Below are positions 25,485 to 35,100 of a stretch of 64,000 nt of DNA, piece after piece (positions within the stretch are counted from its first letter, which is position 1; every line of letters begins with the position of its first letter). The stretch is taken from assembly GCF_018398395.1 (NCBI RefSeq), contig NZ_JAHCBF010000001.1, forward strand, positions 248,001 to 312,000, written 5' to 3'. The notes beneath the pieces were generated by a model. The model saw only the letters and a program-made list of their open reading frames with translations, ran no database searches and was not told the DNA's origin. This DNA comes from Croceicoccus gelatinilyticus (GTDB lineage: Bacteria; Pseudomonadota; Alphaproteobacteria; Sphingomonadales; Sphingomonadaceae). A program made the translations under genes and the position numbers.

Positions 25485-26797
25485 TCCGGCAACTCGCCGT
25501 TGGCGCGCAGGACTTCGCCTGCGAGGTAGAGCGAACCGCCGATGAGGACGGGCTCGCCCTCGGGCAGGTTTGCGAGTGCTTCGCCCAGCGTTCCTGCATG
25601 GCGCGATTCGATGCCAAGTTTCGCTGCAATGGCGGCGAGAGCTTCAGGCTGGTGCCCTTCGTGCCCGTCCGGCACGGGTATGGCGGTCAGGCTGGCAAGA
25701 TGCGGGGCGAGCGGGCCGAGGTAGCCCCTGGCATCCTTGGCCGCCAGCATCGCGACGACGGCATGAACTGGCTCGCCAAGCCCTGCGAGGTAGTCCGCAA
25801 TCACCCGCGCCGCATCGGGGTTGTGCCCGCCGTCCAGCAGCAGCCTTGCGCCACCGGCCGTCAGCGGTCCTTCGCCCAACCACTGCAGACGCGCAGGCCA
25901 GTGCGCAGCGCGGATCCCCTGCGCCATTGCCTCGGACGTTACCGAAATCCGGTCCTGATGGCGGATCATCGCCACGGCCAGCGAGGCATTGAGCGCCTGG
26001 AATGCGCCGGGAAGCGTCGGCAGCGGCAGCGTCAGTTCGCCGTGCCGGTCGCGATAGGCGATGAAATCCGCCGCAGTCGCGTCCCAGTCCGCCCCGCGCA
26101 TATGCAGCGGCGCGCCAGCGACCATCGCAGCTCGCTCGATCTCGCTCTGTGCTTCGGGCGGATAGGCCTGCGTGACGACCGAACTGCCGGGCTTCACGAT
26201 ACCCGCCTTTTCGAACGCGATGCGGGCGAGGGGATGCGTCGGTGCGCCGTTCTCCGGCGCCAGCAGAAAGCGTTCGTGGTCCATACCGAGCGAGGCGATC
26301 GCGCAGCAGGCCGGATGCTCGATCACGTTCGTCGCGTCGAAACGCCCGCCAAGGCCGACTTCGATCACGCAGGCATCGGCAGGCGTGCGCGCGAAGGCGA
26401 GGAAGGCGGCGGCGGTCGTGATCTCGAAGAAGCTCGCCCCGATATCCTCACCCACGTCCAGCACTTCGCGTAGCACGTTGGCAAGGTCCGCGTCAGGTAT
26501 CAGCGATCCCGCCAGCCGGATCCGCTCGTTATACCGGACAAGGTGCGGGCTGGTGAACTGGTGAACGCGCAGGCCGCCTGCTTCCAGCATCGCGCGCAGG
26601 AACGCGCTCGTCGATCCCTTGCCGTTGGTGCCCGCGATATGAAACACCGGTGGCAACGACAGGTGCGGATCGCCCAGCCGCGACAGCAGTTCGCGCACCG
26701 GGCCAAGCCCGATCCGCCCTTGCGGCAGGCTCAGCGCCGCCAGCCGGTCCAGCTGTTGCTGGACGGCGGGCGAATCCGATACGGCAAAGTCGCGCAT
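25481..26797 (-). CDS. folC: Bifunctional folylpolyglutamate synthase/dihydrofolate synthase
   Basis: A 438-residue Mur-ligase-family enzyme adding Glu to dihydropteroate and then to folates. The ATP loop is HIAGTNGKGSTSAFL (residues 53-67); other marks are FTSPHLVRYNERI, EVGLGGRFDATNV and DGGHNPDAARV. It is the last gene of the accD-folC end of the trp operon, starting 22 bp after accD. Its stop codon shares CTAG with the converging AmpG-like gene. Confidence 0.95.
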   Translation of the reverse strand: MRDFAVSDSPAVQQQLDRLAALSLPQGRIGLGPVRELLSRLGDPHLSLPPVFHIAGTNGKGSTSAFLRAMLEAGGLRVHQFTSPHLVRYNERIRLAGSLIPDADLANVLREVLDVGEDIGASFFEITTAAAFLAFARTPADACVIEVGLGGRFDATNVIEHPACCAIASLGMDHERFLLAPENGAPTHPLARIAFEKAGIVKPGSSVVTQAYPPEAQSEIERAAMVAGAPLHMRGADWDATAADFIAYRDRHGELTLPLPTLPGAFQALNASLAVAMIRHQDRISVTSEAMAQGIRAAHWPARLQWLGEGPLTAGGARLLLDGGHNPDAARVIADYLAGLGEPVHAVVAMLAAKDARGYLGPLAPHLASLTAIPVPDGHEGHQPEALAAIAAKLGIESRHAGTLGEALANLPEGEPVLIGGSLYLAGEVLRANGELPD

Positions 26798-26819
26798 GGC
26801 GGGCAGCGCAGAAAGCCGG

Positions 26820-27671
26820 TCAGGCCGCCTGCTTGGCCGCCATCAGGTAGTCGATCACGCTGGCAAGCCGGTCGCGCAGGTCCTTGCGGTGCACGACCAT
26901 GTCGATCATCCCGTGCGCCAGCAGGTATTCGGCGCGCTGGAACCCTTCGGGCAGCTTTTCGCGGATCGTGTCCTGGATAACGCGCTGTCCGGCAAAGCCG
27001 ATAAGCGCATCGGGCTCTGCGATCTGGACATCGCCCAGCATGGCATAGCTTGCCGTGACGCCGCCCGTGGTCGGGTCGGTCAGGACGACGATATAGGGCA
27101 GGCCCGCCGCCTTCAGCCGCTGGATCGCGACCGTCGTGCGCGGCATCTGCATCAGCGACAGGATGCCTTCCTGCATGCGCGCACCACCGGCTGCGGTGAA
27201 GATGATGTAGGGGCAACCTTCGGCCACGGCGCGGTCGACACCGGCGATGAACGCCTCGCCCACGGCCATGCCCATCGATCCGCCCATGAAGCCGAAGTCC
27301 TGCACGCCGACGACAGCCTTGCGGCCCTCGATCGTACCGGCAGCATTTGTCAGCGCATCGGGATGCGGCGCGTTGTTGCGCGCAGCCTTCAGGCGGTCGG
27401 TGTACCGCTTGGAGTCCTTGAACTTCAGCGGGTCTTCTTTCACCGTCGGGCTGGGCAGGACCTGATACCCGTCGTCCAGCACCTGCCCAAGGCGGCAATC
27501 GGCGCCGATGCGGCCGTGGTCGTCACAGCGCGGGCAGACCCAGAGGTTTTCCTCGTAGTCCTTGCTGAAAAGCATTTCGTGGCACTTGCGGCACTTCTGC
27601 CAGAGGTTGTCCGGCGTATCGCGCTTGGCGACGAAAGGGATGCGTTGACGGACGCGGTTGAGCCAGCTCAT
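26820..27671 (-). CDS. accD: Acetyl-CoA carboxylase carboxyltransferase subunit beta
   Basis: 283 residues; with AccA it transfers carboxyl from carboxybiotin to acetyl-CoA, giving malonyl-CoA for fatty acid synthesis. The N-terminal zinc ribbon has Cys27, Cys30, Cys46 and Cys49, followed by the crotonase-like domain ([50 protein letters not shown]). Its ATG overlaps the trpA stop by 4 bp. trpA-accD-folC is a conserved proteobacterial order. Confidence 0.97.
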   Translation of the reverse strand: MSWLNRVRQRIPFVAKRDTPDNLWQKCRKCHEMLFSKDYEENLWVCPRCDDHGRIGADCRLGQVLDDGYQVLPSPTVKEDPLKFKDSKRYTDRLKAARNNAPHPDALTNAAGTIEGRKAVVGVQDFGFMGGSMGMAVGEAFIAGVDRAVAEGCPYIIFTAAGGARMQEGILSLMQMPRTTVAIQRLKAAGLPYIVVLTDPTTGGVTASYAMLGDVQIAEPDALIGFAGQRVIQDTIREKLPEGFQRAEYLLAHGMIDMVVHRKDLRDRLASVIDYLMAAKQAA

Positions 27672-28459
27672 GCGGCGGTCTCCTTCGCTGAATGTACGGC
27701 ATTGGCCAGAGCGGCGGTCAGTTCGCGCACCTTTGCGGGCGCGTCATCACCATGCTGGCCGACGAGTTCGACAAGCGCCGAACCGACAACGACGCCATCG
27801 GCGACCTTGGCAATGGCACCGGCCTGTTCGGGGGTGCGGACGCCAAAGCCGACGGCGACGGGAAGATCGGTCCCGGCCTTGAGGCGCGAGACGGCCTCTT
27901 CGATCGAGGCGGTCGCGGCCTGCTGCAGGCCGGTGATGCCCGCGACCGAGACGTAATATAGGAACCCGGTCGCGGTCTCGAGCACTTGCGGCAAACGTGC
28001 CGCGTCGGTGGTCGGCGTGGCGAGGCGGATTGTGGCGATCCCGGCATCGCGCAGAAAGGGGCCAAGCTCGGCATCTTCCTCGGGCGGCGTATCGACGCAG
28101 ATCACCCCGTCGACACCGGCCTTGGCGCACTGATCGGCGAACCAGTCGGCGCCGCGGTGGATCATCGGGTTGGCATAGCCCATCAGGACCAGCGGAACCT
28201 CGGGATGCCGTGCGCGGAATTCGGTGGCGATGCGGAAAACGTCAGCGGTTTTCGTGCCCTTGCCCAGCGCGCGCAAGTTGGCGAGCTGGATCGCGGGACC
28301 GTCGGCCATCGGATCGGTGAAGGGCATGCCCAGTTCGATCACGTCGGCACCGCCTTCGACCAGCGCGTCGAGAACGGCATCGGTAGGCCCGTCACCGGCA
28401 GTGACGAAGCAGACGAGGGCGGGGTGGGGCTTGCCGAAGGCGTTGGCGAGGCGGGTCAT
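27668..28459 (-). CDS. trpA: Tryptophan synthase alpha chain
   Basis: 263 residues. Cleaves indole-3-glycerol phosphate to indole and glyceraldehyde 3-phosphate, passing indole to TrpB. Catalytic Glu42 lies in [10 protein letters not shown] and Asp53 in MADGPAIQ; the phosphate-binding region [11 protein letters not shown] is intact. The start at 28459 gives the family N-terminus (MTRLANAF); there is no good Shine-Dalgarno, but the ATG overlaps (ATGA) the stop of the small membrane gene upstream, so initiation is probably coupled. It overlaps accD downstream in the same way. Confidence 0.96.
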   Translation of the reverse strand: MTRLANAFGKPHPALVCFVTAGDGPTDAVLDALVEGGADVIELGMPFTDPMADGPAIQLANLRALGKGTKTADVFRIATEFRARHPEVPLVLMGYANPMIHRGADWFADQCAKAGVDGVICVDTPPEEDAELGPFLRDAGIATIRLATPTTDAARLPQVLETATGFLYYVSVAGITGLQQAATASIEEAVSRLKAGTDLPVAVGFGVRTPEQAGAIAKVADGVVVGSALVELVGQHGDDAPAKVRELTAALANAVHSAKETAA

Positions 28460-28686
28460 ATTTTTCGTTTCTCTGAACCTGAGAGGGCAATCAAAAGAGC
28501 GAGCATCTTCCGAATGAAAAAGGCTATGCCTGTGAGGATTGCCGCTATGCCCATTGTCTTCGGGATTTCGTTTGGAGCCCAGACTATTTCTTTGCCGTCG
28601 AGGATATAATGATACTTCGCCACCAAGATGGTGGCAGCAATCCAAAATGCGTAGGTCAGAAGGATGGGCAAAAGCCTCCGCTTCAC
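28456..28686 (-). CDS. Small two-helix membrane protein wedged between trpB and trpA
   Basis: 76 residues from a GTG start; no family recognised. Two hydrophobic segments are visible ([19 protein letters not shown] and a second around [22 protein letters not shown]), separated by a short polar loop ([20 protein letters not shown]), with a basic C-terminus (SEKRKI). The GTG overlaps the trpB stop (GTGA), and its own TGA overlaps the trpA ATG (ATGA), so it is locked into the translational chain. By hand count its GC is 110/231 (48%), well below the neighbours, suggesting a recent insertion. A second coupling-only function cannot be excluded. Confidence 0.6.
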   Translation of the reverse strand: MKRRLLPILLTYAFWIAATILVAKYHYILDGKEIVWAPNEIPKTMGIAAILTGIAFFIRKMLALLIALSGSEKRKI

Positions 28687-29921
28687 AACTCTACCCCCAG
28701 CGCATCGGCGACTGTAAAGATATCCTTGTCCCCACGTCCGCACAGGTTGGCGCAGATGATCGCGTCTCGCGGCATTTCCCGCGCGACCTTCACGACCGCC
28801 GCGATGGCGTGGCTGGGTTCGAGCGCAGGGATGATGCCTTCGGTACGGCAGAGCAACTGGAAGGCATCTAGCGCTTCCTTGTCCGTCGCCGAAGTATAGT
28901 CGACGCGGCCGGTTTCCTTCAGCCACGAGTGTTCAGGCCCGATGCCGGGATAGTCGAGGCCCGCCGAGATCGAGTGACCTTCGACGATCTGGCCGTCCTC
29001 GTCCTGCAGCAGGTAGGTCTTGTTGCCGTGGAGCACGCCCGGCGAACCGCCGGCAAGCGATGCGGCGTGGTCCTTGTCCAGCCCGTGTCCTGCCGCTTCC
29101 ACGCCCAGCATCTTCACGCTGGGATCGTCGAGGAACGGGTGGAACAGGCCGATGGCGTTCGAACCGCCGCCGATGGCTGCGACCAGCAGGTCGGGCAGGC
29201 GTCCGGTGCGCTCCAGCAGCTGTTCGCGTGCTTCCTTGCCGATCACCGACTGGAAGTCGCGGACAAGTTCCGGATAGGGGTGCGGGCCTGCCGCGGTACC
29301 GATGATGTAGAACGTGTCGTGGACGTTCGCGACCCAGTCGCGCAGCGCCTCGTTCATCGCGTCCTTCAGCGTTGCGGCACCGGCCTTCACGGCCTTCACC
29401 TCGGCACCCAGCAAGCGCATTCGGAACACGTTGGGCTGCTGCCGCTCAACGTCCTTTGCGCCCATGTAGACGACGCAGGGCAGGCCGAAACGCGCCGCCA
29501 CCGTCGCCGTCGCAACACCATGCTGGCCCGCGCCGGTTTCCGCGATGATGCGGGTCTTGCCCATGCGCACGGCGAGCAGGATCTGCCCGATGCAATTGTT
29601 GATCTTGTGCGCGCCGGTGTGATTGAGCTCGTCGCGCTTGAACCAGACCTGCGCCCCCATTCCCTCGGGCGCGTCCTTGCGCAGTTCCTCGGTCAGACGC
29701 TCTGCATAATAGAGCGGGCTGGGACGGCCTACGTAGTTCGCCAGCAGGTCCTCGAACTCTTCCTTGAACGCCGGATCTGACTTGGCCTTCACGTACTCCT
29801 TCTCGAGATCGAGAATGAGCGGCATCAGCGTTTCCGACACATAGCGTCCGCCGAACTGGCCGAAGTGGCCGCGATCGTCGGGCTGGTTGCGGAAGGAGTT
29901 GGGGTGGGCTGTCTCGTTCAT
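28683..29921 (-). CDS. trpB: Tryptophan synthase beta chain
   Basis: 412 residues, PLP enzyme joining indole and serine to make tryptophan. The PLP Lys is in [11 protein letters not shown], and [10 protein letters not shown] binds the cofactor phosphate. N-terminal [17 protein letters not shown] is typical. The ATG at 29921 is chosen from family alignment and lies 37 bp after the trpF stop. The end overlaps the small membrane gene by 4 bp. Confidence 0.97.
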   Translation of the reverse strand: MNETAHPNSFRNQPDDRGHFGQFGGRYVSETLMPLILDLEKEYVKAKSDPAFKEEFEDLLANYVGRPSPLYYAERLTEELRKDAPEGMGAQVWFKRDELNHTGAHKINNCIGQILLAVRMGKTRIIAETGAGQHGVATATVAARFGLPCVVYMGAKDVERQQPNVFRMRLLGAEVKAVKAGAATLKDAMNEALRDWVANVHDTFYIIGTAAGPHPYPELVRDFQSVIGKEAREQLLERTGRLPDLLVAAIGGGSNAIGLFHPFLDDPSVKMLGVEAAGHGLDKDHAASLAGGSPGVLHGNKTYLLQDEDGQIVEGHSISAGLDYPGIGPEHSWLKETGRVDYTSATDKEALDAFQLLCRTEGIIPALEPSHAIAAVVKVAREMPRDAIICANLCGRGDKDIFTVADALGVEL

Positions 29922-29958
29922 GGCTCGCGCTTGGCAGAAGGGTTGAAGGCTGTCCAGA

Positions 29959-30597
29959 TCAGGCGGCACGCACGGCCCGGCAGAATGCGGCGATTTTGTC
30001 CGCGTCCTTCACGCCGGGCTCGCTTTCCACGCCCGATGATACGTCGACCAGCGGTGCGCCGGTAGAGGCGATCGCCTCTGCCACGTTGGCCGCGTCGATC
30101 CCGCCGGCAAGGCCCCATTCGACAGGGCCGCGATATCCGGCAAGCAGGCTCCAGTCGAAGCGGACGCCCATGCCGCCGGGCAGCGTGCCCTTGGGAGTCT
30201 TGGCATCGAACAGGACAAGGTCGGCCGCGTCGCGATATTCGCTGGCGCGGGTAATGTCGGCGGCGGATGCAATGGAAAGCGCTTTCCAGACCGGCAAGCC
30301 GAAGCGCGATCGCAGCGCTGCGGCCCGGTTGGGCGTTTCCTGGCCGTGAAGTTGCAGGACGTCGAGCTTTCCGGCCTCGACCGCTTCGCCCAGTTCCTCG
30401 TCCGTCGCGTTGACGAACAGGCCGACGCGTTGGATGCGGCCATCGGCACGGGCGGCGAGTTCGGCGGCTTCACGCGGCGACACGGCGCGCGGGCTGGGCG
30501 GGTAGAACACGAAGCCCGCGTAATCGGCACGCGCCTCGATCGCCGCGTCCAGTGCGCGGGCATCGCGGATGCCGCAGATCTTGATGCGAGTCGCCAT
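29959..30597 (-). CDS. trpF: Phosphoribosylanthranilate isomerase
   Basis: 212-residue TIM-barrel enzyme of tryptophan synthesis. KICGI at residues 6-10 carries the catalytic Cys; LQLHGQE and the C-terminal DVSSGVE (catalytic Asp and phosphate site) are intact. It follows a GNAT gene by 9 bp and precedes trpB in the operon. Confidence 0.96.
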   Translation of the reverse strand: MATRIKICGIRDARALDAAIEARADYAGFVFYPPSPRAVSPREAAELAARADGRIQRVGLFVNATDEELGEAVEAGKLDVLQLHGQETPNRAAALRSRFGLPVWKALSIASAADITRASEYRDAADLVLFDAKTPKGTLPGGMGVRFDWSLLAGYRGPVEWGLAGGIDAANVAEAIASTGAPLVDVSSGVESEPGVKDADKIAAFCRAVRAA

Positions 30598-30606
30598 GCG
30601 GGCGGG

Positions 30607-31119
30607 TTAGGCGCTGGGCGGTGTCTTTTCCAGCACCACAAAGAACAGGGGTTTTTCCTGCGGCACGGGGAAGGGGCGCCGCTCTCCGCTGCGCACGTAT
30701 CCTGCGCGTTCGTACCATGCGATCAGCGGCTCGCGGTCCTCGATCACGGTCATTTCCATCTTTTCGACTTCAAGCGCGGCGCAAAGCCGCTCTGCCGTGA
30801 TGAGCAGGCGTGAGCCGAGGCCGGAGGACTGGAACGGTGGATCGACGCACAGCAGGCCGATATAGGCACGCCCGTCGCCCTTGTCGGTCACGGAGACGCA
30901 GCCGACGATATCATCGCCCGAACGCGCGACGAAGATCGCGATGTCGGGGTTGAGAAACAGTTCGACCACTTCGCGCACGGTGATGCGTTCGCCCTGAACG
31001 ATGTCCGCTTCATGCGTCCAGCCAAGGCGGGCATGATCGCCGCGATAGGCGCCTTCGATCATGACTTTCAGTGCGGGAAGGTCGTCCTTCTGCGCAGGCT
31101 CGATCACCGGCGCGCTCAT
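30607..31119 (-). CDS. GNAT family N-acetyltransferase
   Basis: 170 residues, one GNAT domain: N-terminal IEPAQKDDLPALKVMIEGAY, central beta strand and GLLCVDPPFQSSGLGSRLL (acetyl-CoA loop Q-x-x-G-x-G type) and a C-terminal YERAGYVRSGE. Substrate unknown. The ATG at 31119 overlaps the upstream gene's stop (ATGA), and the stop lies 9 bp before trpF. Its place inside the operon suggests co-expression rather than a role in tryptophan synthesis. Confidence 0.88.
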   Translation of the reverse strand: MSAPVIEPAQKDDLPALKVMIEGAYRGDHARLGWTHEADIVQGERITVREVVELFLNPDIAIFVARSGDDIVGCVSVTDKGDGRAYIGLLCVDPPFQSSGLGSRLLITAERLCAALEVEKMEMTVIEDREPLIAWYERAGYVRSGERRPFPVPQEKPLFFVVLEKTPPSA

Positions 31120-31640
31120 GGTGCGTAAACCGGCCAGAAGGGGCCGCCCAAGGCCCCGTTGAAGGCGATGTGGGCTATGGCTTTTGCATCGACATCGTAT
31201 TCGACGCCGAAGAACACCGGGCCGCCATCGCATACACCGGTCGGCATGTGCTGCGGATTCGGCGTGACCGTCGCGGGCAGGTAGTTGCCATAGACGATCC
31301 GCCGCCCACCGCGAATGATGCCGAACACCTCCCGGCTCCAGCGCGGATCGTTGGCGACATAGGTTAGCGGATCGGGCGTTTCGGTGCCGGCGTTATAGCC
31401 ATCCTTGTCCGCGAGCGAGCGAAGCACGGGCGCCAGCGCGCTTTCCATCGCGGCAATGTCGCTGTCCGCCACTTCCCAGCCGCCTTCCACGGGGCCGGCG
31501 GTGGCGCGCGAACACGCGGGCAGGGCAAAGCCTGCATCGGGAGCGCCGAGAACGGTGGTTTCGGGCGGCAGCGTTACTGCTTCTTCGCCAGTGCCGGAAT
31601 TTGCGCCCGCCAGCGCGAGCGCCAGCAGCGCGGCCTTCAT
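31116..31640 (-). CDS. Exported hypothetical protein in the pyrF-trp operon
   Basis: 174 residues; family not recognised. A short signal peptide (MKAALLALALAGANSGTG) precedes a soluble domain with two Cys (PACSRATAG; TGVCDGGPVFFGVEYD) and the stretch SREVFGIIRGGRRIVYGNYLP. Conserved-looking ends (HIAFNGALGGPFWPVYAP) suggest a folded periplasmic protein. It starts 2 bp after pyrF and overlaps the GNAT gene by 4 bp, so it is part of the operon. Confidence 0.75.
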   Translation of the reverse strand: MKAALLALALAGANSGTGEEAVTLPPETTVLGAPDAGFALPACSRATAGPVEGGWEVADSDIAAMESALAPVLRSLADKDGYNAGTETPDPLTYVANDPRWSREVFGIIRGGRRIVYGNYLPATVTPNPQHMPTGVCDGGPVFFGVEYDVDAKAIAHIAFNGALGGPFWPVYAP

Positions 31641-31642
31641 GG

Positions 31643-32317
31643 TCAGAGCGTGGCCTCGATCGCGCGGGCGGCGGCCAGCGGGTCTTCGGCCTTGGAGATC
31701 GGGCGGCCGATTACCAGCACGCTCGCCCCGTCATCGCGGGCCTGACGCGGGGTGACGACGCGCTTCTGGTCGCCAACCTTGCTGCCTGCAGGGCGCAGGC
31801 CGGGGACGACAAAATAGCCGTTCTTCCACTGCTTATGCACCGCGCCGACTTCCTGACCGGAACAGACGATCCCGTCGAGGCCAGCTGCCTCGGCCAGTTC
31901 AGCCAGCCGCATGACCTGGTCGTGCGCGCTGCCGCCGATGCCGGTTTTCGCCATGTCGGTTTCATCGAGGCTGGTCAGCATGGTGACGGCCACGACCTTC
32001 GTGTTTTCACCCGCCGCGGCCTTGGCGTCTTCCATCATGGCACGCCCGCCGCTGGCGTGGACGGTGACGATGGCCGGTTCCAGCACGTGGATCGACTGCA
32101 TCGCGCCAGCAACCGTATTCGGAATGTCGTGAAGCTTGAGATCGAGGAAGATCGGCAGGCCGACCTGCGCCATTTCCAGCACGCCGTGATGGCCGTGCGC
32201 GCAAAAGAATTCGAGGCCCAGCTTGATGCCGCCGACATGGCCCTTCACCTTTTCGGCAAGCGCTTTTGCCCCGTCGAGACGGGGGACGTCGATGGCGATG
32301 AAAACCGGATTGCTCAT
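31643..32317 (-). CDS. pyrF: Orotidine 5'-phosphate decarboxylase
   Basis: 224 residues; final step of UMP synthesis. The catalytic Asp-Lys-x-x-Asp set is in FLDLKLHDIPNTV; the phosphate-binding end is LVIGRPISKAEDP, and VPGLRPAGS is typical. It overlaps the lapA stop by 4 bp and continues into the operon. Confidence 0.97.
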   Translation of the reverse strand: MSNPVFIAIDVPRLDGAKALAEKVKGHVGGIKLGLEFFCAHGHHGVLEMAQVGLPIFLDLKLHDIPNTVAGAMQSIHVLEPAIVTVHASGGRAMMEDAKAAAGENTKVVAVTMLTSLDETDMAKTGIGGSAHDQVMRLAELAEAAGLDGIVCSGQEVGAVHKQWKNGYFVVPGLRPAGSKVGDQKRVVTPRQARDDGASVLVIGRPISKAEDPLAAARAIEATL

Positions 32318-32622
32318 GGCAGGGTGGGACGCTCTTCCTCGGGCACGAAGCGAGACTGCTCTTCTTCGCGCGCGGCGATCAGTGAACGCTGCGAACTTTC
32401 AAGCGCAGCGATGCGGCGCTTCAGGCGCCAGCGGGCCGTGCGGTGGAACAGCCACATTGGCGCAAAGCCAAGCAGGAACGAGGACAGGATAATCATCGGT
32501 AGCGGCGTGTTCAGCACCACGTCGCTCCAGATCATGACGTCGATCCGGAACCAGTTAGCATAGGCGAATACCGCGAGACCCGCGACAATGACCGCCCAAA
32601 CGATGGTCCTCAATACCTGCAA
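32314..32622 (-). CDS. lapA: LapA family membrane protein (DUF1049), TTG start
   Basis: 102 residues with two membrane helices (TIVWAVIVAGLAVFAYA and PMIILSSFLLGFAPMWLF), a linker NWFRIDVMIWSDVVLNTPLP typical of LapA, then a cytoplasmic coiled-coil (~65-90). LapA works with LapB in regulating LpxC and lipopolysaccharide amount in E. coli. The start is TTG, supported by a strong GGAGG 8 bp upstream (32631-32635) and by the absence of an ATG that leaves the first helix intact. First gene of the operon running to folC. Confidence 0.85.
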   Translation of the reverse strand: MQVLRTIVWAVIVAGLAVFAYANWFRIDVMIWSDVVLNTPLPMIILSSFLLGFAPMWLFHRTARWRLKRRIAALESSQRSLIAAREEEQSRFVPEEERPTLP

Positions 32623-32722
32623 ACTTTAATCCTCCAGTCCCTGTGTCCGGGGCCGAAACTAGGACGAATGCGCGGGTTTGGCCAGCCTGAGCCGGCAAAC
32701 GCCGCGCACTTATCCTGAACGA

Positions 32723-34033
32723 TCAGCCGAAGACGCGGGCGAAAATCGTGTCGACGTTCTTGAAGTGATAGTCGAGGTCGAACTTCTCCTCGATCTGTTC
32801 GTCGGTCAGCGCTGCTGTCACTTCATCGTCCGCCTTGAGAAGTTCGAGCAGTGACAGGGTGCCGTCCGATTCCCACACCTTCATCGCGTTGCGCTGAACC
32901 AGGCGATAGGCATCTTCGCGGCTGACACCGGCCTGCGTCAGAGCCAGCAGCACGCGCTGCGAGTGAACGAGGCCGCCCATGCGGTCGAGGTTCTTCTGCA
33001 TGCGCTCGGGGTAGACGAGCAGCTTCTCGATCACGCCGGTCAGGCGGGCGAGCGCGAAGTCGAGCGTGATGGTCGCATCCGGTCCGATGAAACGTTCGAC
33101 CGAGGAATGGGAAATATCGCGTTCATGCCAGAGCGCGACGTTCTCCATCGCCGGAACCGTCGCGCCGCGTACGACGCGGGCGAGGCCGGTGAGGTTCTCG
33201 GTCAGGATCGGGTTGCGCTTGTGCGGCATGGCCGACGAACCCTTCTGGCCGGGCGAGAAGTATTCCTCCGCCTCAAGGACTTCGGTGCGCTGCAGGTGGC
33301 GGACTTCGACGGCAAGACGCTCGATCGATGATGCGATTACGCCCAGCACGGCAAAGAACATGGCGTGACGGTCGCGCGGGATGACCTGCGTCGAGACTGG
33401 CTCTACCGAAAGGCCCATCTTTTCGGCGACATATTCCTCGACGCTCGGGTCGATGTTGGCGAAAGTGCCGACCGCGCCGGAGATCGCGCACGTCGCGATT
33501 TCCTTGCGCGCGAATTCAAGGCGCTCCTTGCAGCGCGAGAACTCGGCATAGGCTTCGGCCATCTTCAGGCCGAATGTGACGGGTTCGGCGTGGATGCCGT
33601 GGCTGCGGCCGATGGTCGGCGTGTACTTGTGCTCTTCGGCGCGGGTCTTGATCGCAGCCAGCAGCTTGTCGAGATCTTCGAGCAGGATCACGGCGGCGCG
33701 GTCGAGCTGGACGGCAAGCGTGGTGTCCAGAACGTCCGAGCTGGTCATGCCCTGGTGCATGAAGCGGGCTTCATCGCCGACGTTCTCGGCAACCCAGGTC
33801 AGGAAGGCGATGACGTCGTGCTTGGTCACGGCCTCGATCGCGTCGATGGCTTCGACGTCGATCTTGGGGTTCGTCGCCCACCAGTCCCAAAGGGCCTTGC
33901 CGGCGCTGGCCGGGACGACGCCCAGTTCGCCCAGCTTCTCTGTCGCGTGTGCCTCGATCTCGAACCAGATGGCGTATTTCATCTCCGGTTCCCAGATCGC
34001 GGTCATCGCGGGGCGGGCATAACGTGGGACCAT
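32723..34033 (-). CDS. purB: Adenylosuccinate lyase
   Basis: 436 residues of the fumarase/aspartase superfamily; acts twice in AMP synthesis. Signature GSSAMPHKRNP is complete; TSSDVLDT and IGRSHGIHAEP hold the substrate-binding and catalytic His. N-terminal MVPRYARPAMTAIW is typical. It lies 100 bp upstream of lapA and is divergent from the EamA transporter. Confidence 0.97.
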   Translation of the reverse strand: MVPRYARPAMTAIWEPEMKYAIWFEIEAHATEKLGELGVVPASAGKALWDWWATNPKIDVEAIDAIEAVTKHDVIAFLTWVAENVGDEARFMHQGMTSSDVLDTTLAVQLDRAAVILLEDLDKLLAAIKTRAEEHKYTPTIGRSHGIHAEPVTFGLKMAEAYAEFSRCKERLEFARKEIATCAISGAVGTFANIDPSVEEYVAEKMGLSVEPVSTQVIPRDRHAMFFAVLGVIASSIERLAVEVRHLQRTEVLEAEEYFSPGQKGSSAMPHKRNPILTENLTGLARVVRGATVPAMENVALWHERDISHSSVERFIGPDATITLDFALARLTGVIEKLLVYPERMQKNLDRMGGLVHSQRVLLALTQAGVSREDAYRLVQRNAMKVWESDGTLSLLELLKADDEVTAALTDEQIEEKFDLDYHFKNVDTIFARVFG

Positions 34034-34203
34034 TTTCGACTCCGTCGGGAAATTCGGTTGCGCTTTCGTCCGCGCGGCTAGGGGGAGGGGGCCCGATTGG
34101 CAAGGGGCCTTGGGGATCGCGGCGTTACGCGTTCCACAGGAGACAGCCAGAAAAAGCGCTGCTAGGGGCGCGCCTGCCTTCCGATCTTGGGACGAGTGAC
34201 GCG

Positions 34204-35100
34204 ATGAATAGCCGGCGCGGCGATTGGCTGACTTACGTGATGCTGGGATGCACGATCGCGTTCTGGGCGGGCAATGCCATCGTTGGCCGCGCGGTACGCG
34301 ATGACATCGATCCGGTCATCCTGGCGCTGCTGCGCTGGATTGGCGCGACGATCGTGGTGGCGCCGCTGGCATGGCGGGGATTGCGTGAGGACTGGCCCGT
34401 GATCCGCGCGGCATGGAAACCGACACTGGCGCTGTGCCTGACGGGCATCGCGGGCTTCAACACCGTGCTCTATGCAGGGCTTCAATACACGACCGCGACG
34501 AACACGTTGCTGATGCAGGCGAGCATTCCCGGATTGGTCCTGCTGATCGCTGCACTCGCGTTCTCTCAGCGCGAACCGATGGTGAAGGTCTTCGGCATCC
34601 TGTTGTCCGTGTTCGGGGCTGCCTTCACGATTTTTCGCGGCAGCATGGAGGCTGTTCTGTCCCTGCAGTTGGGCAAGGGCGACCTTGTCATTTTCAGCGC
34701 CTGCCTGATCTGGGCGATCTATACCGTCCTGTTGCGGATGGCGCCGAAAGTCCGGCCCACCAGCTTCCTGTTCGTGACGTTCGCGGGAGGGGCACTGGTG
34801 TTGCTACCGATTGCGCTGCTGACACCGGGGCATCACCTTGCCTTCACGGCGAATTCGATCGGAGCGATCGCCTATGTCTCGATCTTCCCGTCGGTCATTG
34901 CCTATTTCCTGTTCAATGCGTCTGTGGCGCGGGCAGGGTCGGCCATAGCGGGACAAGGCATCGCGATGATGCCGATTATCGGGGCCTTGCTGGCTGCTCT
35001 TTTGCTGGGCGAGAAGCTCTACTGGTATCACGGTGTGGGGATGGCGATCATCCTTGCCGGTATCGTCATCGCCGCGCCCAGAGGCGCTCAACCGCGATAG
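34204..35100 (+). CDS. EamA/DMT family transporter
   Basis: 298 residues with ten hydrophobic helices and the two EamA repeats (first FWAGNAIVGRAVRDD; second from GDLVIFSACLIWAIYTVLLR). Members export amino acids or metabolites; specificity is not determinable. The ATG at 34204 begins with the expected positive-inside N-terminus (NSRRGDW). It converges on and overlaps the NRDE gene by 13 bp. Confidence 0.88.
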   Translation: MNSRRGDWLTYVMLGCTIAFWAGNAIVGRAVRDDIDPVILALLRWIGATIVVAPLAWRGLREDWPVIRAAWKPTLALCLTGIAGFNTVLYAGLQYTTATNTLLMQASIPGLVLLIAALAFSQREPMVKVFGILLSVFGAAFTIFRGSMEAVLSLQLGKGDLVIFSACLIWAIYTVLLRMAPKVRPTSFLFVTFAGGALVLLPIALLTPGHHLAFTANSIGAIAYVSIFPSVIAYFLFNASVARAGSAIAGQGIAMMPIIGALLAALLLGEKLYWYHGVGMAIILAGIVIAAPRGAQPR

